Assembly (NCBI GenBank): GCA_947501845.1
Contig: CANMXP010000023.1
Span: forward strand, 1-64,000
Source of the DNA: an uncultured Flavobacteriaceae bacterium
Lineage (GTDB): Bacteria; Bacteroidota; Bacteroidia; Flavobacteriales; Flavobacteriaceae
Direction: 5' to 3'
DNA length: 64,000 bases
Shown here piece after piece: positions 19,227 through 28,287 of the stretch. The notes beneath the pieces were generated by a model. The model was not told the origin of the DNA, did no database searches, and saw only the letters and a list, made by a program, of their open reading frames with translations. The number at the start of each line of letters is the position of its first letter. Position 1 is the stretch's first letter. A program made the position numbers and the translations under genes.

Positions 19227-19640
19227 ATGATTTTCAAAACGCTAGACAAACTAGATTCCTATAAAGCCTATGCGTCTATACCTATCAGAATTATATTTTT
19301 TCTATATCTCATTCTAGCGATTAAAGCTGAAGTATATTTACCAGCTAATGCTGAAAAGTTTGGGGAAAGTTTAGCCGAAATGGGTATTCCTGCATCTACT
19401 TTAATGGGATGCATTGCTTCTTATGGTTTATTCATAGCTCACATATTAATTGTTATTGGTTGGAAAGTCAGGTTTGCAGCTGTAATTGAAGTTATTTACT
19501 TTTTGGTAGCTGTATTTGTTTACCATGTTTCAGCAGGTCATGGTATTAGCAAAACTATGCCAGCATCTGTTATGCTAGCAATGAGCATCTTTCTCTTAAT
19601 TCATGGAGCTGGAAAATCTTCGATAGATGAAGGTATTTAA
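19227..19640 (+). CDS. DoxX-like integral membrane protein
   Basis: A 137-residue protein with four hydrophobic segments (about 18-34, 60-78, 82-100 and 110-128), the size and topology of the DoxX family. Relatives are often linked to thiosulfate/quinone chemistry or to redox stress, but the function here is unknown. It sits in the middle of the VOC operon. A His-containing stretch VYHVSAGHGIS between helices 3 and 4 could be functionally relevant. Confidence 0.6.
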   Translation: MIFKTLDKLDSYKAYASIPIRIIFFLYLILAIKAEVYLPANAEKFGESLAEMGIPASTLMGCIASYGLFIAHILIVIGWKVRFAAVIEVIYFLVAVFVYHVSAGHGISKTMPASVMLAMSIFLLIHGAGKSSIDEGI

Positions 19641-19657
19641 TAGTAACAATCAATACA

Positions 19658-20869
19658 ATGAAATTCAAAACAACATATTTAAAACATTATACTCTTTTGG
19701 TTTTTAGCATCTCTTGCATTGCTATAATGAGTAGTCAATCTGAAAAAACAGATATCCTTATTGGAAATTCTGGAAATGATGGAGCGCGAGTTATGATTCA
19801 ATCTGTAGACGGCAACTATATTCTGGCAGGTTGGCACGATATGCAAGGTATACATTCACATAGTAAAGGTTTAATAGCTTCAGTATCAAACAACGGAAAT
19901 TTAAACTGGAAAAAAGTTTTAACAACCAATGGGCGAAACCAAGTATCTGCACTGGTACAACAACCCAATGGCAATTTATTAGCCATTATTGAAGAATTTT
20001 ATATTGAAGATGAACCTGGGCAAGTCATACTTACTCAACTGTCAAGATCAGGAGAAATGCTTCAAAAAACACCAATAGGAGGCACTGGTTCTGATGTAAT
20101 TGATAAAATTAAGGTAACCATAGATGGAGGCTATATTTTGGCAGGGGAAAGTTCCCTAAAATCCGACAATAAAGATGCCTGGGTTATAAAACTATCAAAC
20201 ACTTTTGAAAAAGAATGGGAATGGCGCAAAGGTACTGCAGGTAGAGACCGACTTACCGATGTAATTGTACTTCCAAATAATGATATAGTAGTATCTGGAA
20301 ATACAACCGCACCTGGAGCGGACAATTCGCATAAACATCAAATTCCATTGTTGGTGAAATTAAATGCTAAAGGTGAAGAAATTTGGTCTTGTAATTTTAA
20401 AATTAGTCATGCAGCTTCAATTCGCGGTATTGCAGCAACCAATTCTGGGGATATTATATTCTCAGGATTTATAAGACAAAATAAAACATTCTATGCCTGG
20501 ATAGGTAATGTCTCTAATAAAGGTAATTTATCTTGGAGTACATCTTTAAACCTTCCTAAAGCAAGTTATTTTCACGATGTGGTCTCTAAAAAAGACAACA
20601 TATTTACGGCAGTTGGGGTTTGTTTTGATACTGAAACACAAAACGACGTTCTAATTGTTAACTTCTCAGAAAATGGTTCAAACATTAAGGGATATAACTA
20701 TCCGAAAGTAGGACAACAAGAAGCTAGAGCTATACTTTACAATGAAGACGCATTAATATTAACTGGAACAAGTGGCCCTTCTCGCAAAGAAAAACAAATG
20801 TGGTTTTTAAAAATTCCAAAAATAGAGGAAAGCTGGTTAAACTATAAATTTTTAAAAGATGAAGAATAA
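19658..20869 (+). CDS. exported beta-propeller-like repeat protein, copy 1
   Basis: A 403-residue protein with an N-terminal hydrophobic export signal. The body is made of repeats of about 50 residues built on G-x-D/G-A/N...DGGYILAG...W-x-x-x-L...G-x-x-x-W (for example VDGNYILAGWHD, IDGGYILAGESS), the pattern of WD/PQQ-like propellers found in flavobacterial surface proteins. It is 1.2 kb long and followed by a homologous gene with which it overlaps by 11 bp. Probably periplasmic or surface-exposed; the partner is unknown. Confidence 0.65.
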   Translation: MKFKTTYLKHYTLLVFSISCIAIMSSQSEKTDILIGNSGNDGARVMIQSVDGNYILAGWHDMQGIHSHSKGLIASVSNNGNLNWKKVLTTNGRNQVSALVQQPNGNLLAIIEEFYIEDEPGQVILTQLSRSGEMLQKTPIGGTGSDVIDKIKVTIDGGYILAGESSLKSDNKDAWVIKLSNTFEKEWEWRKGTAGRDRLTDVIVLPNNDIVVSGNTTAPGADNSHKHQIPLLVKLNAKGEEIWSCNFKISHAASIRGIAATNSGDIIFSGFIRQNKTFYAWIGNVSNKGNLSWSTSLNLPKASYFHDVVSKKDNIFTAVGVCFDTETQNDVLIVNFSENGSNIKGYNYPKVGQQEARAILYNEDALILTGTSGPSRKEKQMWFLKIPKIEESWLNYKFLKDEE

Positions 20870-22064
20870 CTATATATCCTTATGTAAAATCAGTATCCTT
20901 TTTTGTTGGAGCATTATTAGCTACGCTCAAACTAACACCCTGAACTATATAGACAAAAGTTACGGCACACAGGGTAAAGATGGTCTTAGAAATGTATTAG
21001 TTTTAGAAGATGGTGGCTATTTACTATCTGGATGGATAAACCAAACCTCAAAAAATCATGTAGGCGAAGGATATCTTTTAAATATAGATTCACGAGGTAC
21101 TAAAAGATGGGAAAAAACCATAAGTACTATAGCAGGCAGAAACCGAATCACAAATATTTTCAAGACTGAAAACAATGGTTTTCTTATTGTAGTAGAGGAA
21201 TTTCCTGCTGAAAACGACCCTGGACAAGTGGCTTTAATTACAATTGACCAAAAGGGTACTATTTTGAACAAACGCAAATTTGGAAACGCAGGTATTGATA
21301 TTATTGAAATAATGCGCCCTAGCCCCGATGGAGGTTTTGTATTTGTTGGAGAAAGCGCTTTAAAACCTAACGGAGACCGACAGGCATGGGCGGGGAAACT
21401 ATCTAATAATCTGGATGTATTATGGCAGCACCATATAGGTAATTCTGGCAAAGACCGTTTTACCGATTGCACCGTACTTCCTGATGGGAGCTTTGTAGCA
21501 ATTGGATATATTGAAAAGAAACGAAAAAGTAGTGGTTTTTATGACAGCCCTTTAATGATGAAATTTGACACCTCTGGAAATACTATATGGTCTAAAGAAC
21601 CTAAATTTGAAAATGCAGGTGCTCTACGTGGTATTGCACTCGCCTCAAACCACCAATTAGCCTTAGTAGGATATACCCGAAATATTGACGGTAGCGAATT
21701 TGACGCTTGGGTAGGCGTGGCATCAACTGAAGGTGAAATTATCTGGAATAAAACATTAAAAGCACCTGGATTTAATAATCTTATGGCTGTTGAAAAAATG
21801 CCTGATGATACTTTTGTAGCTATTGGCTCTGGTAAAAATGGTAAAACCAGTTTTGATGCTTTACTTGTACAGTTTTCAAATACTGGAGACACAATCGCTT
21901 CGCAATACATTGAAAAAGAAGGCGCTCAATTTGGTCGTGTAGCGTATTCTATACCTCAAAATAGTATTGTTATTGGTGGTTTTAATTCTAATAATAAAAG
22001 TGTAGGAGACCAATTATGGATTTGCACTACAAAGACACCCCTTAATCAAAGTAGTAAAAAATAA
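20859..22064 (+). CDS. exported beta-propeller-like repeat protein, copy 2
   Basis: A 401-residue paralogue of the preceding gene: signal peptide ending SYAQ, then the same repeat pattern (EDGGYLLSGWIN, PDGGFVFVGESALKPN, PDGSFVAIGYIE). Both copies share the order of motifs, including EDDPGQ/ENDPGQ and GN-x-GKDR, so this is a tandem duplication. Last gene of the operon that starts at 16011. It ends only 2 bp from the convergent aminotransferase gene, and no terminator hairpin fits between them. Confidence 0.65.
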   Translation: MKNNYISLCKISILFCWSIISYAQTNTLNYIDKSYGTQGKDGLRNVLVLEDGGYLLSGWINQTSKNHVGEGYLLNIDSRGTKRWEKTISTIAGRNRITNIFKTENNGFLIVVEEFPAENDPGQVALITIDQKGTILNKRKFGNAGIDIIEIMRPSPDGGFVFVGESALKPNGDRQAWAGKLSNNLDVLWQHHIGNSGKDRFTDCTVLPDGSFVAIGYIEKKRKSSGFYDSPLMMKFDTSGNTIWSKEPKFENAGALRGIALASNHQLALVGYTRNIDGSEFDAWVGVASTEGEIIWNKTLKAPGFNNLMAVEKMPDDTFVAIGSGKNGKTSFDALLVQFSNTGDTIASQYIEKEGAQFGRVAYSIPQNSIVIGGFNSNNKSVGDQLWICTTKTPLNQSSKK

Positions 22065-22066
22065 GC

Positions 22067-23119
22067 TTATTCAGTAATTACTTCTCTTAAAGCATTGCCA
22101 AATTTCATCATATCCTCCATAGTTCCCATACTAATTCTACACCACTGGTAATAGGGAGCGAAAGGCCGACCAATAGCAACTCCTTTTGCACGCATTTGAG
22201 TACGAAGTTGATTAATATCTCTATCTGATTTAAAGAAAACAAAATTTGTATGCGATGGTATATATTGAAGATTTAAACTATCCAGCAAATTATAAACATA
22301 TTGCTTAGCTTCCATATTTTTACTCAAACTCATTTGATAAAAATCATCATCCTCATAAGAAGCTTTTACTGCCACAATAGCCATCATGTTAGGGCGTGCC
22401 ATGATATTTTTTCTTATACGAGCTGCAATATCGGGTCTGGCTACCAAATACCCCATCCGTAACCCTGCCATGGCATATACTTTTGAAAAAGATTTAGAAA
22501 CAATTATATTTTTTCCTTGTTTAACCAATTCTATCATTGAAGGATAGTCTGGCTTAGTAATGTAATCGCAATAAGCTTCATCTACAAAAACAACGGTATT
22601 TTTAGAAACCGAATTACAAAAGTCTAGCAATGTATCTTTAGGTATAAGGTCTCCTGTTGGGTTATTAGGGTTACAAACAAAAACTAGAGATGTTCTGCTT
22701 GTAATTCTACGTTTCATCTCTTTTAAATCATGACTTAACTCTTTGGTTAATGGCACTTTATTAATAAACGCCCCAAATCGGTTCGCATAAGTCATTAAAA
22801 AATCATAAACAGGATCGGCTGTTATAATTTCTCCTCCATTTATACCATACGTTAATCCCGTTGCATTTAGCGCTTCAGAAGAACCAACAGCAATAACAAT
22901 ATGTGCTCTAGAAACCCCTTCTTTTTTAGCAATAAGATGTGCTAAAGCTTCCGTTTCTTCATAGGGGTATCTGCATAACTTATCAAAAGCCTCAACCATT
23001 GCCTGTCTTACTTTTTTAGAAGGTCCTAAAGGGTTTTCATTAGCACTCAACCTAACATAATCATATTCGGTTTCCGAAATAATAGCTTCTTTTATTCTAT
23101 CTTTTGAAATTGGTATCAT
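22067..23119 (-). CDS. HisC-like class I/II aminotransferase
   Basis: A PLP-dependent aminotransferase of the histidinol-phosphate aminotransferase branch; 350 residues, the family length. Visible are the substrate/PLP motif VRLSANENPLGPSKKVR, the FVCNPNNPTGD loop, DEAYCDYI and the Schiff-base Lys in VSKSFSKVYAMAGLRMGYL. It is the terminal gene of a nine-gene operon beginning at 30165, far from any histidine genes, so it probably transaminates an intermediate of the island's pathway rather than histidinol phosphate. Overlaps the upstream MFS gene by 4 bp. Confidence 0.85.
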   Translation of the reverse strand: MIPISKDRIKEAIISETEYDYVRLSANENPLGPSKKVRQAMVEAFDKLCRYPYEETEALAHLIAKKEGVSRAHIVIAVGSSEALNATGLTYGINGGEIITADPVYDFLMTYANRFGAFINKVPLTKELSHDLKEMKRRITSRTSLVFVCNPNNPTGDLIPKDTLLDFCNSVSKNTVVFVDEAYCDYITKPDYPSMIELVKQGKNIIVSKSFSKVYAMAGLRMGYLVARPDIAARIRKNIMARPNMMAIVAVKASYEDDDFYQMSLSKNMEAKQYVYNLLDSLNLQYIPSHTNFVFFKSDRDINQLRTQMRAKGVAIGRPFAPYYQWCRISMGTMEDMMKFGNALREVITE

Positions 23120-24357
23120 AACTCAAATTTATTGTTTACTGGTTCAGCAGATTTTTCAGTGGTAATTGGGTGTATTAAAAAAGAGGCACCTAAAGCTATA
23201 CTTAAGATAATAACCACTACCCAAAAACTCATACTATATGAACCTGTTTGGTCTGAAATTAAACCAGTCATCCAAGCGCCTAAACCTGCTCCAAAACCTT
23301 TAAAAGCAGCAATAATTCCTCCTATTTTTCCAGCAGACTTTACGCCAAATGTCGTTATTATTATATAATTAATTATAGTATACAAACCACCCCATCCTAA
23401 AGCATATAGAATCAAAGCAGGCCATACTAGTGCTGATACATCTAAAGCAATACATAACGCTCCCAAAGCCATAAAAATCACTTGAATCTTAAACAATCTA
23501 TGTTCATTTATATATTCGGCAATTGCTCCAGATATAAGTTTAGAACCCAGAATAATCATAAAGAAAATACTCAGGGTATTACCTGCAGAAGCTACTGTAA
23601 AATCCTGTTCTCTTAAATACAAAAACAAGTTAGTAATTAACCCCATAATACTATAAAAACAACATGCACCGGCAATACAAATTGCCCAAAAAACACGCGT
23701 TTTGATAGCTTTTTTAAGTATTATTTCATTTAGACCTGTATCTTTATCTTTAACCGCTATATTTTTGTTTATTTTCTCCTTAAACTTTACTGGTTTAATA
23801 AAAATAATAAGCAGTATGGCTACCATAATAGGTAGTATAGCTTCATACTGGAAGGCTGTTCTCCATCCAAAATTTTCCAATAAAGGCACACCTATTTGTG
23901 GTATTATGATACCTCCAGCCGAAGAACCGGCTAAAGCAATTCCTATAGCTATTCCTCTTTTTTCGGTAACACGTTTAGATACCATAATTAAAACCGTAAG
24001 AGAACCTGCTCCAGAAAGTGCAATGGCAAACATAAAATGTATTAAATACAAGTGCCATGTAAATTCTATAAATGAATAGAAATACAATAGGGTTGAAATT
24101 ATAAGCAATCCTATAATAATTAACCGTTTTGCACCATACCTATCTATAAACACTCCTGCAAAAGGCGCACATAAAGCTGCGACTGCTAAATTGATAAAAT
24201 CTCTGAATTTCAACTCAGATTTTGTCCAGTTTAACTCAGTTAAAATAGCTTCATCAAAAATAGTAATACCAGAGAGTGTTAGCCCATTAGATACTATAAG
24301 TAATATAGTCCCTAAAATGGCTATTCCCAGAACTTTTATGAATGATGTTTTTGTCAA
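23116..24357 (-). CDS. MFS transporter, monocarboxylate-type, copy 1
   Basis: A 413-residue 12-helix inner-membrane carrier of the major facilitator superfamily, most like the oxalate/formate and monocarboxylate group. The loop 2-3 motif is DRYGAKRLIIIG, and the sequence RGIAIGIALAGSSAGGIIIPQIG is typical of that branch. It is a tandem paralogue of the neighbouring 24401-25621 gene (the two share GITIFDEAIL, GWRTAFQYEA and TTFGVKSAGKIGGII). Likely moves an organic acid; direction and substrate unknown. Confidence 0.85.
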   Translation of the reverse strand: MTKTSFIKVLGIAILGTILLIVSNGLTLSGITIFDEAILTELNWTKSELKFRDFINLAVAALCAPFAGVFIDRYGAKRLIIIGLLIISTLLYFYSFIEFTWHLYLIHFMFAIALSGAGSLTVLIMVSKRVTEKRGIAIGIALAGSSAGGIIIPQIGVPLLENFGWRTAFQYEAILPIMVAILLIIFIKPVKFKEKINKNIAVKDKDTGLNEIILKKAIKTRVFWAICIAGACCFYSIMGLITNLFLYLREQDFTVASAGNTLSIFFMIILGSKLISGAIAEYINEHRLFKIQVIFMALGALCIALDVSALVWPALILYALGWGGLYTIINYIIITTFGVKSAGKIGGIIAAFKGFGAGLGAWMTGLISDQTGSYSMSFWVVVIILSIALGASFLIHPITTEKSAEPVNNKFEL

Positions 24358-24400
24358 AGCTTAATTTATTTATTGATATATCGAATCATATCTTGTTGAA

Positions 24401-25621
24401 CTAGCTAAGTGCAGCTTTAGAAGTAACAGGTTTTATAAAAAAGCTTATCAATAAGGCTATGGAAAGCAAAACTACTACTATCCAAAAACTAGTACTATAA
24501 TCTCCTGTTTTATCTGAAATAACTCCTGTAAGCCATGCTCCTAAACCTGAGCCTATACCTTCAAAAACAGAAATAATACCTCCTATTTTTCCAGCAGATT
24601 TTACACCAAAAGTGGTTATTATGATGTAATTAAGTAAGGTATAAAGTCCACCCCAGCCAATTCCAACAGCTATCAAAGATGGCCAAACTAAAGATTCTGT
24701 ATTCGTTGCCATTCCTACAGTACCTAATGCCATTATTGCCACCTGTATTTTAAACAATTTATGCTCATTAATTAATTCTGCTACCATACCAGATGTTAAC
24801 TTAGCTACTAAAATTATAGCGAAGAAAACACTAAACGCATTGGCTGCTCCTTCAACCGAAAAATCAAGTTCTCGCAAATGCAAGAATAGATTACTAATAA
24901 TGCCCATTATGCTATAAAAACAACAAATTCCAGCAAAACATATGGCCCAAAAAACAGGTAATTTTAATGCTTGCGTAAATTTGATTTCTACTAAGCCCGT
25001 TTCTTCATCTTTTTTAACTTCTTTATTAGTTGTCTTTTTGTATTTAATAGGTTTTACTAAAATGGCTAGTAAAATGAGTACTATAACTGGCAATACAGCT
25101 TCATATTGAAATGCCGTACGCCAACCTACAGATTCCAATAATGGTTTCCCTATTTGTGGAATAATAATCCCTCCTGCAGAAGTACCAGCTAATGCTATTC
25201 CTATGGCGGTTCCCCTTCGTTTTGTAACGCGCTGAGACACCATGATTATGGTCGCCAAGGTTCCTGCACCAGAAACTGCAAAAGCAAATGCAAAATGAAT
25301 GGCGTACATATGAAACGTCGTTTGAATCAAAGAGTATAGATAATACAGAATGGCAATCATTGCTAAACCAATAATCATCATTTTCTTTGCACCATACCTA
25401 TCAATTATAGCCCCCACAAAAGGCATTATGAAAGATGCAGAAACTAAGTTAACCAGATCCCGAAACTTTAGTTGAGATTTTGTCCAACCAAATTCATTTA
25501 ATATGGCTTCATCAAAAATTGTAATACCCGAAAATGTCAATCCGTTAGTCACAATTAAAAGTATGGCCCCTAATATTGCTACTCCTAAAACCTTTATAAA
25601 TGATTTGTCTTTTTTTGTCAA
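24401..25621 (-). CDS. MFS transporter, monocarboxylate-type, copy 2
   Basis: A 406-residue paralogue of the gene 43 bp downstream, with the same 12-helix layout and signature stretches (DRYGAKKMMIIG; RGTAIGIALAGTSAGGIII). Two closely similar carriers in one operon suggest uptake of two related compounds, or one uptake and one exchange carrier. Their co-transcription with VOC and CpeT-like genes points to a breakdown product of the island's substrate as cargo. Confidence 0.85.
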   Translation of the reverse strand: MTKKDKSFIKVLGVAILGAILLIVTNGLTFSGITIFDEAILNEFGWTKSQLKFRDLVNLVSASFIMPFVGAIIDRYGAKKMMIIGLAMIAILYYLYSLIQTTFHMYAIHFAFAFAVSGAGTLATIIMVSQRVTKRRGTAIGIALAGTSAGGIIIPQIGKPLLESVGWRTAFQYEAVLPVIVLILLAILVKPIKYKKTTNKEVKKDEETGLVEIKFTQALKLPVFWAICFAGICCFYSIMGIISNLFLHLRELDFSVEGAANAFSVFFAIILVAKLTSGMVAELINEHKLFKIQVAIMALGTVGMATNTESLVWPSLIAVGIGWGGLYTLLNYIIITTFGVKSAGKIGGIISVFEGIGSGLGAWLTGVISDKTGDYSTSFWIVVVLLSIALLISFFIKPVTSKAALS

Positions 25622-25648
25622 AATCTTTCTTTTAAATTATACGTTTCT

Positions 25649-26212
25649 TTAAATTTTCTTGTAAATAATTGGTGTATCATATGGTGTTAAATTCACACCA
25701 TCTTTTCTTAAAATCTCCATGACCGACAATTGATGACCAGAGAGTGTTTCGGTAAGCTGAAATGTAATTCCCTGCCCTACAACACCAATATGATTCGTGG
25801 TAAACTCATCGGTTTCCATAAGTGCATATTCGGCTATTCCAAAAGGTCTTATGGATAATTCATTATAATCTAAAACAAAGGCCTCATTGGCATTTGTGGC
25901 ATCTTCTAAATTAAACCTTTCGGGTATTTGGACCGATTGTAAAAAGACTTTACGTTTTCCATCGGAACGCAAATAAAACAAAAGTGGTTTTATAGAAGTT
26001 TCCTCACCAGGATAGGTATAATAGCTTTCTTCTAAAACATAAATACCTTCGTGTTTTTTTGGCCTATTGAGTACTCTATGGCTAAACAAATCTGTAACAT
26101 GTTTTGCATAGGGATGTACCTGTTCCCCTGCTTTTTTTTCTGCTTCTATTTGCGCTTTATTATCTAATGTTCCGCAAAGAATATCTGTAAATCGTTTTAA
26201 TATTTTATCCAT
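25649..26212 (-). CDS. possible CpeT-like cytoplasmic protein
   Basis: A 187-residue protein without a signal peptide. Its opening (ILCGTLDNKAQIEAEKK) resembles the G-x-F/L-D-N-x-x-Q start of the CpcT/CpeT family, and it continues with alternating strands (IYVLEESYYTY, PLLFYLRS, KVFLQSVQIP) as in that beta-barrel. The usual YRQR motif is not obvious, so the family call is tentative. The start codon overlaps the stop of the two-domain VOC gene (TAATG), indicating coupling. Confidence 0.45.
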   Translation of the reverse strand: MDKILKRFTDILCGTLDNKAQIEAEKKAGEQVHPYAKHVTDLFSHRVLNRPKKHEGIYVLEESYYTYPGEETSIKPLLFYLRSDGKRKVFLQSVQIPERFNLEDATNANEAFVLDYNELSIRPFGIAEYALMETDEFTTNHIGVVGQGITFQLTETLSGHQLSVMEILRKDGVNLTPYDTPIIYKKI

Positions 26213-27210
26213 TAGTCTTCTTGAAAAATTTCTACATAAAATCCGTTAGGTGTTTCTAAAACACATGCTTTTCCTCTTCCTAAAATATAATCTGACACAT
26301 CTTGTATTTCTGATATTATTTTGATGTCTTTATTTTTAGCATTTTGCACTACTTTATCTATATCTTGTGTTTGGAAGGTGTACATACCAAGCCCCTGATT
26401 AGGCACGCAACTTTGCACGCCTGTATCAATCATATTTCCATCTTTAAAATCTAATAATAAATAATGATTTTGTTGTGCTTCGGGGGCATAAATACCACAA
26501 AACCTAAATGGAGTACCTGGATTTACACCTAAAGCTCCATCTGCTGCTGCTTCCCAAACAGAATCAAACAAAACAAAATGTTCTAAGACTTCTGTATAAA
26601 AAGCTACCTCAGCATCGCTATCTTTAGCTACAAAGGCTGAATATCCTGGACCTCCATAGCCATCGTTTGGGTCACAAGGCGCTAATTGCTGCTGGTTAAC
26701 ACGCTCTATACCCACACAATGTAAATAATCTGGCCCTTTATAAATGGTTTCTAAGTAATGTCTAAAACTACCATCTGGGTTTTCAATATCTCCTAATTGC
26801 ATAGGCGCCATGGCATCAATATCATAATCTTGCATTCTTTTGTCCATTTCTTTTGCATTAGATGTTGGAAAACCTAATGAGAAAGATCCTAGCTCATAAG
26901 AATTATAACTTTTGTGTATATGCGGTGTTGACGTTTTTAAATGTAAAACCCGTAACTGAATTAAGCTGGGAACCGTTGGGCGATAGAAATGATACATATC
27001 ATAATCTATGTTTTCAGGAATATTCCATAGCGCACGTTGCTGTGCTTTCTTTTTGTCAGTTAAAGGCACTTTATCAAAGCTCATTTTCATAACCTCTCCA
27101 TAAAAATGTTTATAACCATTTAAATCTGTTGTACAAAGTGTGGCGGTATGTATATAGCTCGTTAATGCTCCCTTGCCAATTCCTTTTGGTATTTTTAATC
27201 TTGTTTTCAT
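26212..27210 (-). CDS. two-domain VOC protein
   Basis: A 332-residue cytoplasmic protein with two VOC modules: first SYIHTATLCTTDLNGYKHFYGEV, second SAFVAKDSDAEVAFYTEVLEHF, ending in ETPNGFYVEIFQED. It is more distant from the other two-domain VOC proteins here (16011-17000, 29206-30165). Putative metal ligands could include the His in SYIHTATL and the terminal Glu in FYVEIF, so this copy may retain activity as a dioxygenase- or lyase-like enzyme. Substrate unknown. Confidence 0.75.
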   Translation of the reverse strand: MKTRLKIPKGIGKGALTSYIHTATLCTTDLNGYKHFYGEVMKMSFDKVPLTDKKKAQQRALWNIPENIDYDMYHFYRPTVPSLIQLRVLHLKTSTPHIHKSYNSYELGSFSLGFPTSNAKEMDKRMQDYDIDAMAPMQLGDIENPDGSFRHYLETIYKGPDYLHCVGIERVNQQQLAPCDPNDGYGGPGYSAFVAKDSDAEVAFYTEVLEHFVLFDSVWEAAADGALGVNPGTPFRFCGIYAPEAQQNHYLLLDFKDGNMIDTGVQSCVPNQGLGMYTFQTQDIDKVVQNAKNKDIKIISEIQDVSDYILGRGKACVLETPNGFYVEIFQED

Positions 27211-27265
27211 TTATTTTCTTTTCTCAATTTTATTACTTCCTTTTCATTCAAAATTCACACAACCT

Positions 27266-27796
27266 TTATAAAAGTTGATAAACAGCTACTAAATGTCCAT
27301 CTGGATCAATAAATGATTGCTCTTTATAGCTAATTCTAGAACCTTTAACAACATGTTGTTCGGTATGATTTAACCCTAAATCTTTTATTTTATCCATTAT
27401 TACTTCAATGTTATCTACCCTAATAAGTACTGTACTCATATAAGGTTCTGATGGTGGTTTAGGTAATTTAACACCCGTAACTTCTTTTAAATTTATAATT
27501 CTTTTTTGATTTGTAGAATTTAAAGTGGCTATTTTAATTTTAGCAGTTTTAGGTATGTTGAAAACTGTATAGGCATAAGATGTGCTATCAGATTCTGCCA
27601 TAGCTGCTACTTCAAAACCTAAAATATCTCTGTAAACTAATAGAGATGTTTCTAAATTTGATACCAAAATAGAACTTCGTTGCAAGTGAACTTCTCTACT
27701 TATAGTATCTCCTTCTTCTTGACTGAATGCCATGTTAATCATTAACATAAAAAAGAAGAAAAGAGATATAGTTTTATTTAAACACATTGATTTCAT
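27266..27796 (-). CDS. exported single-domain VOC protein
   Basis: A 176-residue protein: signal peptide ending NMAFSQ, then one VOC module (LQRSSILVSNLETSLLVYRDILGFEV ... FIDPDGHLVAVYQLL, given here in parts). Closely related to the cytoplasmic VOC protein at 18174-18608. An exported copy on the minus operon mirrors the exported VOC protein on the plus operon. Start could be either of two Met codons three residues apart. Confidence 0.78.
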   Translation of the reverse strand: MKSMCLNKTISLFFFFMLMINMAFSQEEGDTISREVHLQRSSILVSNLETSLLVYRDILGFEVAAMAESDSTSYAYTVFNIPKTAKIKIATLNSTNQKRIINLKEVTGVKLPKPPSEPYMSTVLIRVDNIEVIMDKIKDLGLNHTEQHVVKGSRISYKEQSFIDPDGHLVAVYQLL

Positions 27797-27811
27797 TGTA
27801 ATTGTATGATT

Positions 27812-28279
27812 TTATAATTGAGCTAAAGTCTCCTTAATATTTTCAAAGCTTGGTAGTGATTTCCCATCTGTTACTTCTGCGTATCTAATAACTCCTTTGC
27901 CATCAATAACAAAAGCAGAACGCATTGAAAACCCTGTCATACCTGCAAAATCGCCATCAAAAAGAACACCATAATCTGAGCTCACTTTTCTATTAAAATC
28001 TGAACCTAAAGGGAAATTCAAATTATTTTCTTTAGAAAATTTATCAAGTACAAAGGGGGAATCAACCGAAACACCTATAACCTTGGCATTAAGCGAAGTA
28101 TAATCATTCTCTTCACCATTTGCCGTACATAATTGTTCTGTACAAACACTTGTAAAAGCTAACGGAAAAAAATGTAGAATTAGGTTATTACCTTTATAAG
28201 CACTTAGTGTTATTGGTTGTAAATCTGTACCTACTAATTTAAATTTTGGAGCTTTATCTCCTTTTTGTAATACTGACAT
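27812..28279 (-). CDS. peroxiredoxin (AhpC/TSA, thiol peroxidase-like)
   Basis: A 155-residue thioredoxin-fold peroxidase reducing hydroperoxides. The peroxidatic Cys is in FPLAFTSVCTEQLCT, with a second Cys five residues later; VIGVSVDSPF and the conserved Arg in MRSAFVID complete the site. Cytoplasmic. Sits between an exported VOC gene and a DUF1838 gene with 8-15 bp gaps, so it is co-transcribed. A peroxidase in the operon would fit a pathway with flavin oxidases that produce hydrogen peroxide. Confidence 0.9.
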   Translation of the reverse strand: MSVLQKGDKAPKFKLVGTDLQPITLSAYKGNNLILHFFPLAFTSVCTEQLCTANGEENDYTSLNAKVIGVSVDSPFVLDKFSKENNLNFPLGSDFNRKVSSDYGVLFDGDFAGMTGFSMRSAFVIDGKGVIRYAEVTDGKSLPSFENIKETLAQL

Positions 28280-28287
28280 TGTACTTA

